Of a stretch of DNA of 17,687 nt, positions 6,343 through 12,931 are shown in pieces; position 1 is the stretch's first letter, and every line of letters begins with the position of its first letter. This stretch comes from Methanomassiliicoccaceae archaeon (GTDB lineage: Archaea > Thermoplasmatota > Thermoplasmata > Methanomassiliicoccales > Methanomethylophilaceae). The DNA lies in assembly GCA_009780795.1 (NCBI GenBank), contig WQZJ01000012.1, forward strand, positions 1-17,687, read 5' to 3'. The position numbers were made by a program, and so were the translations under genes. A model generated the notes under the pieces. It ran no database searches, was not told the origin of the DNA, and saw only the letters and a list, made by a program, of their open reading frames with translations.

Positions 6343-7074
6343 ATGGATGAAAGTTTTGATATTTACACCACGGCCCGCGGCTTGGTGCAGGTGATCAATC
6401 CTGTAAGAAGGCAGATTCTGTCCCAGCTGTCGTCATCGGACCTTTCCCTCACCGAGATATCCGTCATAACCGGAAAGGCGCAATCGACGCTGTCCGTGCA
6501 TCTGGACAAGATGTTCAACGAAGGCCTGGTAACATTCAGGGACGACCCGGCCGACAGCAGGAAGAAGATATTCTCCATGGCGTCGAGGCTCATGGCCAGA
6601 TCGCGTGATGCCAACGAGGAGGGCATAGAGATCTATCGTAAAACCTTGGCGATGGTGACCGAACGCGACTGTAACTTCTTCAAAACGTTGATGAGGGCGA
6701 TAATAGTCGGTGCCGAAGGCTCCGGACTGTGCATAGGTGCCATGATGCGCCATACAGGGAAGAGCATAGGCATGGCGCTGTCCAAGAAGATATCGTCGAC
6801 CAAGACGGAGGACATCATAGGCGAACTGCAGGAGTTCTACGAGATACACGACATCGGCGAGGTGTGCGTGTACACGTTCATGCCGCTCACGATAATCGTT
6901 CGTGACAATATCGAGGTGACGCAGTGCACCGCCGAATCGTTATCTATGTTCAGCCAGGGACTTTTTATAACGGTCCTCGAGGAAATAACGAAAAAGAAGT
7001 ACAAGATAGCCTCGAGCGAATGTTTCGGGGCAGGCAACAACTATTCGAAGTTCATAATCGAACAGATCATCTGA
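6343..7074 (+). CDS. ArsR-like winged-helix regulator with V4R-like C-terminal domain (MsvR-like)
   Basis: The N-terminal 75 residues form a winged-helix DNA-binding domain: VRRQILSQLSSSDLSLTEISVITGKAQSTLSVHLDKMFNEGLV, followed by a wing RDDPADSRKKIFSM. The C-terminal part (about 105-243) resembles a V4R (4-vinyl-reductase-like) domain, ending with the typical E-C-x-G-x(4)-Y-x-K-F-I arrangement (SSECFGAGNNYSKFIIE). Five Cys lie in that part (110, 130, 175, 195, 227). Methanogen MsvR regulators have this architecture and sense redox state through V4R cysteines, so a redox-sensing role is a reasonable inference. No CxxC pair is present, so the mechanism may differ. It stands alone, is probably leaderless, and overlaps the convergent reductase gene by 8 nt. 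Confidence 0.75.
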   Translation: MDESFDIYTTARGLVQVINPVRRQILSQLSSSDLSLTEISVITGKAQSTLSVHLDKMFNEGLVTFRDDPADSRKKIFSMASRLMARSRDANEEGIEIYRKTLAMVTERDCNFFKTLMRAIIVGAEGSGLCIGAMMRHTGKSIGMALSKKISSTKTEDIIGELQEFYEIHDIGEVCVYTFMPLTIIVRDNIEVTQCTAESLSMFSQGLFITVLEEITKKKYKIASSECFGAGNNYSKFIIEQII

Positions 7075-7690
7075 CCTCGTATGTCATGAGGACGCCGTTG
7101 CCGAGTATCTCCGCGCTCTTGAGTTTCAGCGGAACTCCTTTTCCGGCTATCCATCCGTCGCCGTCCGCCGGTGTCGGCGAGTCCCGTCCGCCTATGATCA
7201 TCGCGCCCACGAACACTGTGTAACGATCAACGAGACCGTGCTCGAAGAACGACGCTATGGTCGCTCCTCCGCCTTCCACCAGGACGTTCTCGATGCCGAG
7301 TTCGGAAAGCGCCTCCATTGCCCTCACCAGATCGAATGGGGTGCCGCATCTGACGGTGTTGACGTTGTTCCATATGGTATCGCAGCTGCTGTCCGTGAGT
7401 ATCACGGTCGGTGCCCGTCCGTCGATCACCTGAGAGCCGGCGGGCATCCTGCCGTGCGGGTCGATCACAACCCTCACAGGATTCTCGTCGTATGACGCAC
7501 CTTTTATCGTCAGATGAGGGTCGTCCGCGACGACCGTCCCGACGCCGACGAGCACTGCGTCATATTTCCTTCTCAATTCCTTCACACGCGCCATATCCTC
7601 TTCGCCGGATATCCTGACCTGCGTCCTGTCACTCCCGGCTATCTTTCCGTCGGCGGACATGGCGCAGTTGATATGGATGAAAGGCCTCAA
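7067..7690 (-). CDS. arfC: 2,5-diamino-6-ribosylamino-4(3H)-pyrimidinone 5'-phosphate reductase (archaeal riboflavin pathway)
   Basis: RibD C-terminal-like reductase that uses NAD(P)H to convert the ribosylamino intermediate to the ribitylamino form, a step to riboflavin, FAD and coenzyme F420 precursors. The 207 residues show HINCAMSADGKIAG (6-19), LRRKYDAVLVGVGTVVADDP (about 38-57), and the GVxxVLVEGGG-type loop ENVLVEGGGATIASFF followed by DRYTVFVGAMIIGG. There is no deaminase domain, as expected in archaea. The TTG start overlaps the rtcA stop as TTGA. The sequence from the first codon (MRPFIHINCAMS) matches the family start well, supporting the TTG. Confidence 0.88.
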   Translation of the reverse strand: MRPFIHINCAMSADGKIAGSDRTQVRISGEEDMARVKELRRKYDAVLVGVGTVVADDPHLTIKGASYDENPVRVVIDPHGRMPAGSQVIDGRAPTVILTDSSCDTIWNNVNTVRCGTPFDLVRAMEALSELGIENVLVEGGGATIASFFEHGLVDRYTVFVGAMIIGGRDSPTPADGDGWIAGKGVPLKLKSAEILGNGVLMTYEVR

Positions 7691-8718
7691 TCCCGATCAC
7701 CGGGGGTCACGGACAGATTGTACACCTGTCCTCTCCTCTCGACACCGAATCTCACGTCGAGGAACGTTTCCAAAGTATCCATCTGGCTCAATAAGTGTTT
7801 ACTGATCCTGGCAACCGTGAACTCACTGGGGCCGGTGGCCATCGCCATGTACGGTAACAGCTGATCGGCGGTGTACACATCCATCGTCGCGCCGGATCCC
7901 ATCTCCTTCAGGAGGTCCTTCGCCACGTCCTCTCCCGCCTGCTTCGCCGGATGCCCCTTCGTGGTGAGCACATTGCTCCCGAGGCGTCCGTTCTCGTACA
8001 CCGCCACCAGCGACAGACCGGCCCCTTTGGAGTTGCCGACCGTCCGCTGCACTTCGATATTGACAGGACAGTCAAGGTCCAGCATATCGTCGCACGATGA
8101 GATCATATCGTCCTTTATCGAATCCTTGAGGTGCTGTATGTAGAACACCCCCTCGATCCCCTTCAATTCGCCGAGGTCGCTTATCATGAGCGGCGATATG
8201 TCCCCTATCGGATCGAACTCCGCTATCACCCTTCCGCCACCGTCCGGGTAGAATCCTCGGTCGGCGATCTGCAGTCTCGCGCGGACGCCCATACGGTCCA
8301 TGAGTGGGAACAGTATCTGCTGATACGAGTCGATAGGAGGGGCCCACATAACATTGGTGCCGCCGCGCACGTCCACTCTAACACGTTCCCTGTGGTTTCG
8401 GCTGGCCAACATCACCGCCTGCAGTACGAGGCTGATGCTCCCTGCCGTACCTATGTCCAGCCTGATATCTGATTTCTGTATGTTGCCGGGTTTGAAAAGA
8501 AGGTCCCTGGACCCGGCGTGATTCCCGATGACCTCGGAACCCGTCATATCGGCGACGGCCTTCACGGCGATGCAGTGCTGCTTCGACAATCCGTTCGTCG
8601 GACGATTCTCGCGTATGCGCGTCAGACGCGCCTCTATCCCGGTTATAGCGGAAAGTGCGACGCTGGAGCGTACGACCTGTCCTCCTCCCTCTCCCTTGGA
8701 ACTGTCGATCTCCAGCAT
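7687..8718 (-). CDS. rtcA: RNA 3'-terminal phosphate cyclase
   Basis: ATP-dependent enzyme that converts RNA 3'-phosphate ends to 2',3'-cyclic phosphates. The start chosen is the ATG at 8718, giving 343 residues beginning MLEIDSSKGEGGGQVVRSS, the classic family N-terminus. ATG 8727 and TTG 8745 also lie in frame, but the TATA box at 8747-8754 places the transcript start near 8724, so only 8718 is comfortably inside the message. Visible motifs include SKGEGGGQ, RENRPTNGLSKQH, DIGTAGSISLVLQ, GGTNVMWAPPID, GFYPDGGG, YTADQLLPYMAMA, and the active-site His in KHLLSQ (His308). It overlaps the downstream reductase gene by 4 nt. It is not next to rtcB or an RtcR-type regulator. Confidence 0.93.
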   Translation of the reverse strand: MLEIDSSKGEGGGQVVRSSVALSAITGIEARLTRIRENRPTNGLSKQHCIAVKAVADMTGSEVIGNHAGSRDLLFKPGNIQKSDIRLDIGTAGSISLVLQAVMLASRNHRERVRVDVRGGTNVMWAPPIDSYQQILFPLMDRMGVRARLQIADRGFYPDGGGRVIAEFDPIGDISPLMISDLGELKGIEGVFYIQHLKDSIKDDMISSCDDMLDLDCPVNIEVQRTVGNSKGAGLSLVAVYENGRLGSNVLTTKGHPAKQAGEDVAKDLLKEMGSGATMDVYTADQLLPYMAMATGPSEFTVARISKHLLSQMDTLETFLDVRFGVERRGQVYNLSVTPGDRD

Positions 8719-8746
8719 GTGCGTCATGTGGTGTAGGCACCGCAAT

Positions 8747-8754
8747 GATATAAA
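8747..8754 (-). promoter_or_regulatory. TATA box for rtcA
   Basis: TTTATATC on the minus strand is centred about 32 bp before ATG 8718. It has the same octamer core as the boxes before LSm and the MsvR-like gene. It directly follows the T-run that probably ends the tRNA-Gly transcript. Confidence 0.6.
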
Positions 8755-8760
8755 CGTTAC

Positions 8761-8768
8761 AAAAAAAA
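8761..8768 (-). terminator. T-run downstream of tRNA-Gly
   Basis: Eight consecutive T on the minus strand lie about 20 nt past the tRNA 3' end, without a strong hairpin. Archaeal RNA polymerase often terminates at such oligo-T tracts. Confidence 0.5.
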
Positions 8769-8788
8769 CACCATGCGTGCGACGAGAG

Positions 8789-8860
8789 TGCGATCGCCGG
8801 GATTCGAACCCGGGTTAGAGGCTTGGGAAGCCCCCGTCCTGACCACTAGACTACGATCGC
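8789..8860 (-). tRNA. tRNA-Gly (anticodon CCC)
   Basis: Full cloverleaf on the minus strand. The acceptor GCGATCG (8860-8854) pairs with CGATCGC (8796-8790), and the discriminator is A at 8789. The anticodon stem GGGGC/GCCTC encloses the loop TTCCCAA, giving anticodon CCC. The T arm is CCGGG-TTCGAAT-CCCGG. CCA is not encoded (the next bases are CTC). No intron is seen. Confidence 0.93.
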
Positions 8861-9092
8861 GTGCCAGCACCAATATTTTATTAGTATTTCTACGTTTTGA
8901 GACCGTTCGTTCAATGTCTCATTCGATCTCTCCGACCGCCGCCAGCTTCCTCAACCGTTCCGGTTGCTTTTGGGTGCACTGCCATTTCAATCTTTTCAAG
9001 TTATCCTACGAAGAACATCCGGAGCGATCGCCCCGGAGATCGTCCTAAAGGCAAAGAAAACAGTATCGAAGATTCATGGAACGGAAAGACAA
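8861..9092. other. 232-nt gap between the two tRNA genes
   Basis: No convincing gene is seen. On the minus strand an AT-rich stretch at 8871-8890 (AAATACTAATAAAATATTGG) is the likely tRNA-Gly promoter. A short minus-strand frame reading DNLKRLKWQCTQKQPERL then RKLAAVGEIE, bounded by stops on both sides, vaguely resembles the C-terminus of a transposase. It is too short to name. Frames reading through into the tRNA sequences are artefacts. Confidence 0.3.
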
Positions 9093-9168
9093 TGGTGGGC
9101 TCGGCCGGATTTGAACCGGCGACCTCCTCCATGTCAAGGAGACGTCATAACCCCTAGACCACGAGCCC
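9093..9168 (-). tRNA. tRNA-Val (anticodon GAC), CCA encoded
   Basis: The acceptor GGGCTCG (9168-9162) pairs with CGAGCCC (9103-9097), the discriminator is A (9096), and CCA is encoded at 9095-9093. The anticodon stem TCTCC/GGAGG encloses TTGACAT, giving anticodon GAC, which reads GUC/GUU valine codons. The T arm is GCCGG-TTCAAAT-CCGGC. No intron is seen. A T-rich stretch (TTGTCTTTC) follows. Confidence 0.93.
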
Positions 9169-9191
9169 GGTGGGCTGATGATAAGTTTCCC

Positions 9192-9202
9192 ATATAATAT
9201 AT
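9192..9202 (-). promoter_or_regulatory. TATA box for tRNA-Val
   Basis: ATATATTATAT on the minus strand is centred about 29 bp upstream of the mature tRNA 5' end, giving a leader of only a few bases. Confidence 0.6.
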
Positions 9203-9265
9203 TTTTGTACATTCCCTGACGCTCAGGAGCCGATCGGGCAGAACCGTCCAGGCGGCAGCGTATAT

Positions 9266-9296
9266 ACGAAACATATAAAACAGACGACCGTTTCGT
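9266..9296 (+). promoter_or_regulatory. TATA box flanked by ACGAAAC/GTTTCGT inverted repeat
   Basis: CATATAAAA (9272-9280) is centred 27 bp before the ATG at 9303, implying a leaderless mRNA. A perfect 7-bp inverted repeat, ACGAAAC (9266-9272) and GTTTCGT (9290-9296), brackets it; extended outward it reads TACGAA (9265-9270) and TTCGTG (9292-9297). A dimeric factor bound here would block TBP or polymerase access. Confidence 0.55.
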
Positions 9297-9302
9297 GTCG
9301 GC

Positions 9303-9542
9303 ATGAAAGAGTTGAAACTGTTCACGAAGAACGACTGTCAGAAGTGCGACCACGTGAAGGAGAGGATGCCCAAAGGTATCAAGATAGAGGTGATCAACGC
9401 TGACACCGTGGACGGTCTCGCCGAGGCGGCGTTCTACGAGATAGTTGAGAAGACATTCCCGGTCCTCATCGCCGACGGCGAAGTGATAGTCGGTGCGATA
9501 CCGATACTGGACAAACTCGAATCCGCAGCAGGTATGAAATAA
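9303..9542 (+). CDS. Glutaredoxin/thioredoxin-fold protein with CxxC
   Basis: A 79-residue thioredoxin-fold protein: beta strand KELKLFT, redox motif DCQKCDHVKERMP (Cys12, Cys15), a second strand GIKIEVINAD, helix GLAEAAFYEIV, then the cis-proline loop KTFPVLIADGEVIVGA (Pro53). It lacks the glutathione-binding residues I would expect in a classical glutaredoxin, as is normal for archaea without glutathione. Likely roles are thiol-disulfide exchange with a protein partner or electron donation to a reductase. It starts at a leaderless ATG and its TAA overlaps the ATG of kae1 by one base (TAATG), so the two are co-transcribed. Confidence 0.85.
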   Translation: MKELKLFTKNDCQKCDHVKERMPKGIKIEVINADTVDGLAEAAFYEIVEKTFPVLIADGEVIVGAIPILDKLESAAGMK

Positions 9543-10522
9543 TGCTGACCATAGGGATAGAGGGAACGGCGCATACGCTCGGTATAGGGATCACGGACGA
9601 GAAGTGTAATGTTCTTGCGAACGTGATCGATATGTACAAACCGCCCGAGGGCGGTCTGCATCCGAGGGAGGCGGCCAATCATCACGCCGACATCGTAGCG
9701 TCAACGATATCGAAAGCATTGACCGAAGCGAACGTGTCGCTGAAGGACATAGGACTGGTCTCATTCTCCAAGGGTCCCGGTCTGGGGCCGTGCCTGAGGG
9801 TCGCGGCCACCGCCGCCCGTGCCTTGTCAGTGAGACTCGGGATACCGATAATGGGCGTGAACCATTGCGTTGCACACGTTGAGATAGGGAATGCGACGAC
9901 CGGATGCAGCGACCCCGTTCTTCTGTATGCGTCCGGCGGTAACACTCAGGTGATAGCATACACCAACGGGCGTTACCGTATATTCGGTGAGACGCTGGAC
10001 ATAGGCATAGGCAACATGCTGGACAAGCTCGGAAGGGAGCTCGGCCTCGGATATTACGCGGGACCGACGATCGAGAAGATAGCCAAGGACGGCGATGAGC
10101 TGCTGGACCTTCCATATTCCGTCAAAGGGATGGACATGGCGTTCTCCGGCATAATGACCGCCGCCGTGTCCCTGAAGAAGAAGGGACACAGGCTGGAGGA
10201 CATCCTGTTCTCTGTTCAGGAGACGTGTTTTGCGATGCTTGCGGAGGTGACCGAAAGGGCGATGGCCCATGTCGGCAAGGACGAGGTGCTGATGGGTGGC
10301 GGTGTCGCTCAGAACACGAGGCTGAGGGACATGATATCATGCATGTCCGGAGAGCGCGGTGCCGACATGTTCGTGCCCAAACCGAGGCTGTGCATAGACA
10401 ACGGAGCGATGATCGCATGGTTAGGACATGTGATGTACGACTCCGGAGTGAGAATGAGCATCGACGACACGAAAGTGGATCAGAAATTCAGAACGGATGA
10501 AGTGGACGTTACCTGGCGCTGA
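9542..10522 (+). CDS. kae1: KEOPS subunit Kae1, tRNA N6-threonylcarbamoyladenosine transferase
   Basis: Catalytic subunit of KEOPS, which transfers threonylcarbamoyl from TC-AMP (made by Sua5) to A37 of ANN-decoding tRNAs. The 326 residues have the ASKHA fold: GIEGTAHTLGIGI at the N-terminus, the KGPGLGPCLRVA loop (77-88), metal-binding His108 and His112 (NHCVAHVEIG), YASGGNTQ (129-136), GGGVAQN (252-258), and CIDNGAMIAW with Asp286. It ends with FRTDEVDVTWR, the normal end of the Kae1 domain, so the Bud32 kinase domain fused to Kae1 in several euryarchaea is absent. It overlaps the upstream redox protein by 1 nt and the convergent DHH gene by 14 nt. Confidence 0.96.
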   Translation: MLTIGIEGTAHTLGIGITDEKCNVLANVIDMYKPPEGGLHPREAANHHADIVASTISKALTEANVSLKDIGLVSFSKGPGLGPCLRVAATAARALSVRLGIPIMGVNHCVAHVEIGNATTGCSDPVLLYASGGNTQVIAYTNGRYRIFGETLDIGIGNMLDKLGRELGLGYYAGPTIEKIAKDGDELLDLPYSVKGMDMAFSGIMTAAVSLKKKGHRLEDILFSVQETCFAMLAEVTERAMAHVGKDEVLMGGGVAQNTRLRDMISCMSGERGADMFVPKPRLCIDNGAMIAWLGHVMYDSGVRMSIDDTKVDQKFRTDEVDVTWR

Positions 10523-11852
10523 TCTGTTCCCCGATGATCCTGTCGGTGATCTCAAGGAACTCCTCTTCTTTCCCGGGCGGGAACCAGGCACCGCTGGCGA
10601 TCATATGTCCGCCGCCCCCGCCGCCGACGGATTCGCCCGCCTTTTTCATGGCCGATGACAGGTCCACACCCTTTCTCAGAAGTGAATGACTGCATCTCGC
10701 GGACGCCTTCGTCATCCCGTCGGAGCGGTTGAGGCCGATGACCGGTTTGTTCCGGTCACCGATGAAACGCATCACGATATCACACAGTATCCCCGTGAAC
10801 CCGGACGAGGTGCAGTCGAATGATTGGATATTGCCCATCGGTCTGATCCCATTAGAATCCAGGTCTCTGGCCGCGGTGACGATCCTCCTGCGTGCATCCT
10901 CGTCGGCGGCCGTCGCCTCGGAGAAACATTTCCGGTCGCCCATCGCGAACCCGGCGCCCGCACCTCCGATGCCCGATCGTCCGCATGAGTCGAGGATCGA
11001 CGCGATCTCCGCGGCGCCGATGCTCCAGTCCCTGAGCGCGAATCTTACGGATGACGTCTCCTCCAACGTCTCTTTGGACACATCCTGCGCGATGAGCCTC
11101 GCGGCTATCAGCGACGACAGTTTTCGACGTTCGGCGTCGCTGAGGTCAGCGGACGATCTCGAGATGTCTATCCCGGCGTCGCCAAGTATGGCCGTAACGC
11201 CGTCGGCATCCCCGCTCACACCGCGTATATACGGGTCGGACGAGAGGAACAGTGAGCTTATCAGATGCCCCGGCGGTATGAGCGAACCGTCCGTCATCGT
11301 GACGTACCTCCTTCTGTTGCCCTCGGTGAAAAGGTATTCGTTGATCCTGCCGAGTCCCTTCAGATGCTGCTTGTCACCGACGATACCGGCGAAGGCCGTC
11401 TGTACCAGATCCCAGTTGTCCTCGTCGAATCTCGCGGAGAACAGCATCGCGACGGACGCTCCGCATCCCTCGGTCATCCCGTCGATGCCGAACGAGTGCG
11501 GATTCACGTAATGCGCATGCACGCATTCATACCCATCGTCGCGGTGATGATCCAGTATCACAACATCCGCGTCCATGCCGTCGAGTTCCCTGAGATATGA
11601 TGCGCCCATGTCCGCGATCATAACGCAGCCGGCGCCGCAGTTGCGCACCTCGTCGATCGTCACATTGTTCAGCGCACCGAGCAGTGTGAGCTTAAAACTC
11701 TTCCCGGCGCGCATGACGGTCCTCGATAATATCACGCCGGCGGATATGCCGTCGGCGTCGTGATGTGAAAAGATGTGAATGTCATCATGTTTCCGTACAA
11801 CATCCGTTGCGGAAGATAAAGATGAAAGTAGTTTGAGGACGCCGTCGTCCAT
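10509..11852 (-). CDS. RecJ-like DHH/DHHA1 single-strand nuclease
   Basis: The 447-residue DHH-family phosphoesterase has motif I FSHHDADGISAG (His30, His31, Asp32, Asp34), motif II IADMG (Asp81), and motif III ILDHHRDDG (101-103). At its C-terminus is the DHHA1 glycine-rich motif GGGGGGHMIASGA (410-422). Archaeal RecJ homologs of this kind include GAN (GINS-associated nuclease), a 5'-3' ssDNA exonuclease, and others active on RNA, so either replication/repair or RNA decay is possible. It starts 8 nt after the uS15 stop. An uS15-RecJ pairing is common in archaea. The 3' end overlaps kae1. Confidence 0.9.
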   Translation of the reverse strand: MDDGVLKLLSSLSSATDVVRKHDDIHIFSHHDADGISAGVILSRTVMRAGKSFKLTLLGALNNVTIDEVRNCGAGCVMIADMGASYLRELDGMDADVVILDHHRDDGYECVHAHYVNPHSFGIDGMTEGCGASVAMLFSARFDEDNWDLVQTAFAGIVGDKQHLKGLGRINEYLFTEGNRRRYVTMTDGSLIPPGHLISSLFLSSDPYIRGVSGDADGVTAILGDAGIDISRSSADLSDAERRKLSSLIAARLIAQDVSKETLEETSSVRFALRDWSIGAAEIASILDSCGRSGIGGAGAGFAMGDRKCFSEATAADEDARRRIVTAARDLDSNGIRPMGNIQSFDCTSSGFTGILCDIVMRFIGDRNKPVIGLNRSDGMTKASARCSHSLLRKGVDLSSAMKKAGESVGGGGGGHMIASGAWFPPGKEEEFLEITDRIIGEQISAR

Positions 11853-11860
11853 GGAACACC

Positions 11861-12316
11861 TTACTTGAGCATGAGCTCAGCGGTCTTCAGCGAATATTTC
11901 CATTCCCTCGGAAGTATACCGTTGTCCTTGTAGTAGTGTTCCAGCCTTCTGATCTTAGATTCGATCAGCTGGAGACCTCTCCTGTTGCTGTGATCGCCCT
12001 TGTTGTCCCTAAGGTGAACGTTCAGCGCGATGGCGCGCCTCATGAGACTCGAAAGGTCCTCGGGCAGCGCTGCGGCTACGCCCTTGTCCTTCATGATCTC
12101 AGTGATACATTTACCGGTCAGCAGTCTCACGTCAGGCACTCCGTACTGGTCCCTGAGCATGAGTCCGATCATGGCGGACGTGAACCCGTCCTTGGCCATT
12201 TTGACTATGAGGTCCTCTACTTCGGTGGCGTTGAGAGCGACCCACGACGGGTTTTCCGATATCATAGGGCGTGTGGAACACGACCTTCCTTTTCTTCTTG
12301 CGTGCATTCTTGCCAT
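11861..12316 (-). CDS. rps15: Small ribosomal subunit protein uS15
   Basis: The 151 residues match the archaeal/eukaryotic long form: an N-terminal basic segment MARMHARRKGRSCSTRPM, then NPSWVALNATEVEDLIVKMAKDGFTSAMIGLMLRDQYGVPDVR. The 16S-binding core follows, with LMRRAIALNVHLRDNKGDHSNRRGLQLIESKIRRLEHYYKDNGILP. A strong Shine-Dalgarno, GGAGGATC, lies 7 nt before the ATG, and the TATA box at 12373-12381 gives a leader of about 35 nt, so this gene is leadered, unlike many others in the window. It heads the operon with the RecJ-like nuclease. Confidence 0.97.
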   Translation of the reverse strand: MARMHARRKGRSCSTRPMISENPSWVALNATEVEDLIVKMAKDGFTSAMIGLMLRDQYGVPDVRLLTGKCITEIMKDKGVAAALPEDLSSLMRRAIALNVHLRDNKGDHSNRRGLQLIESKIRRLEHYYKDNGILPREWKYSLKTAELMLK

Positions 12317-12372
12317 TATTGATCCTCCGAATCATCTAAGGCGGCGAGGCTTTCTGCGGTTAGAGGATACAA

Positions 12373-12381
12373 GTATAAAAG
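12373..12381 (-). promoter_or_regulatory. TATA box for uS15-recJ
   Basis: CTTTTATAC on the minus strand is centred about 60 bp before the ATG, predicting a leader of about 34 nt that contains the GGAGGATC Shine-Dalgarno. Confidence 0.6.
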
Positions 12382-12503
12382 CTTGATTAACAAAACGCGT
12401 GTTGTTTTTTCTTTATTTACGGGCCGATGCACGCGGATAAATGCAACAACATTTAAGTGCGCACCACGAGATACCGTTGCAGTCATCATATAAAGGTGAA
12501 AAA
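12382..12503 (+). promoter_or_regulatory. Promoter and leader of the small membrane protein gene
   Basis: ACATTTAAG (12449-12457) is a TATA candidate with an expected start near 12479. AGGTGA (12494-12499) is the Shine-Dalgarno 4 nt before ATG 12504. Upstream, an ACGCGT palindrome inside AAAAC...GTTTT (12392-12408) followed by a T-run lies between the two divergent promoters and could be an operator. Confidence 0.45.
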
Positions 12504-12890
12504 ATGAGATCCAAAATGTACATAGGGATAATCGCGGCCGTCGCCATAGTGTTGGGCCTGGTCGGGTTCTTCTTGAGTTGGGTTAACTTCAGCACCACAA
12601 CCGAGACAGGATTCGATGCGCTCTTCCAGGACGGAGGGGCGTTCACCCTCTATGCGGTGGCAATGCTCGTCTCACTGGTGGGATGTTTGATATTGCTCAT
12701 CACCGAGATCAAGGATTTGAACACAGGAGGTATGAAGTTCCTATTCATCCTGCTGAGCATGATCCTGCTGATCTGCGCACTGGTTATATTCTTCGACGTG
12801 GAGAGGGATGCCGGAATAGGCGTCTTCGTCGAGATCGCGGCAGGTATAATGCTGCTCGTGACATCGATGGCATTCGCACTGAAGAAGTGA
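12504..12890 (+). CDS. Small membrane protein with four predicted transmembrane helices, function unknown
   Basis: I do not recognise the family. The 128 residues contain four hydrophobic stretches: about 6-28 (IGIIAAVAIVLGLVGFFLSWV), 46-67 (AFTLYAVAMLVSLVGCLILLIT), 77-97 (KFLFILLSMILLICALVIFF) and 105-126 (GVFVEIAAGIMLLVTSMAFAL). Loops are short: a polar acidic one between helices 1 and 2, and Asp/Lys-rich ones after helices 2 and 3. The N-terminus (MRSKMY) and C-terminus (KK) are basic, suggesting both ends are cytoplasmic. The start at ATG 12504 is chosen because AGGTGA precedes it; frame upstream to 12441 is also open but lies across the promoter. The gene is monocistronic and ends before a hairpin at 12902-12920. 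Confidence 0.75.
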   Translation: MRSKMYIGIIAAVAIVLGLVGFFLSWVNFSTTTETGFDALFQDGGAFTLYAVAMLVSLVGCLILLITEIKDLNTGGMKFLFILLSMILLICALVIFFDVERDAGIGVFVEIAAGIMLLVTSMAFALKK

Positions 12891-12901
12891 CCGTTCGACC
12901 A

Positions 12902-12931
12902 TGCGCGGGGGTTCCGCGCAACCTTTCTTAT
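12902..12931. terminator. GC-rich hairpin between convergent genes
   Basis: TGCGCGG (12902-12908) and CCGCGCA (12914-12920) form a perfect 7-bp stem with a 5-nt loop, followed on the plus strand by pyrimidine-rich CCTTTCTTATTT. It serves the membrane protein gene and may also end the opposing fibrillarin-Nudix transcript. Confidence 0.6.

Noticed and set aside
8773..9197. Plus-strand frames reading through both tRNA genes
   Set aside because: The peptides RDSNPG and SAGFEPATSSMSRRRHNP are translations of tRNA T-arm and anticodon regions, a well-known annotation artefact.
10729..11511. Open frame of about 260 codons antisense to the DHH nuclease
   Set aside because: Ser/Pro/Ala-rich translation typical of the complement of a GC-biased coding frame. 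The opposite strand has complete DHH and DHHA1 motifs.
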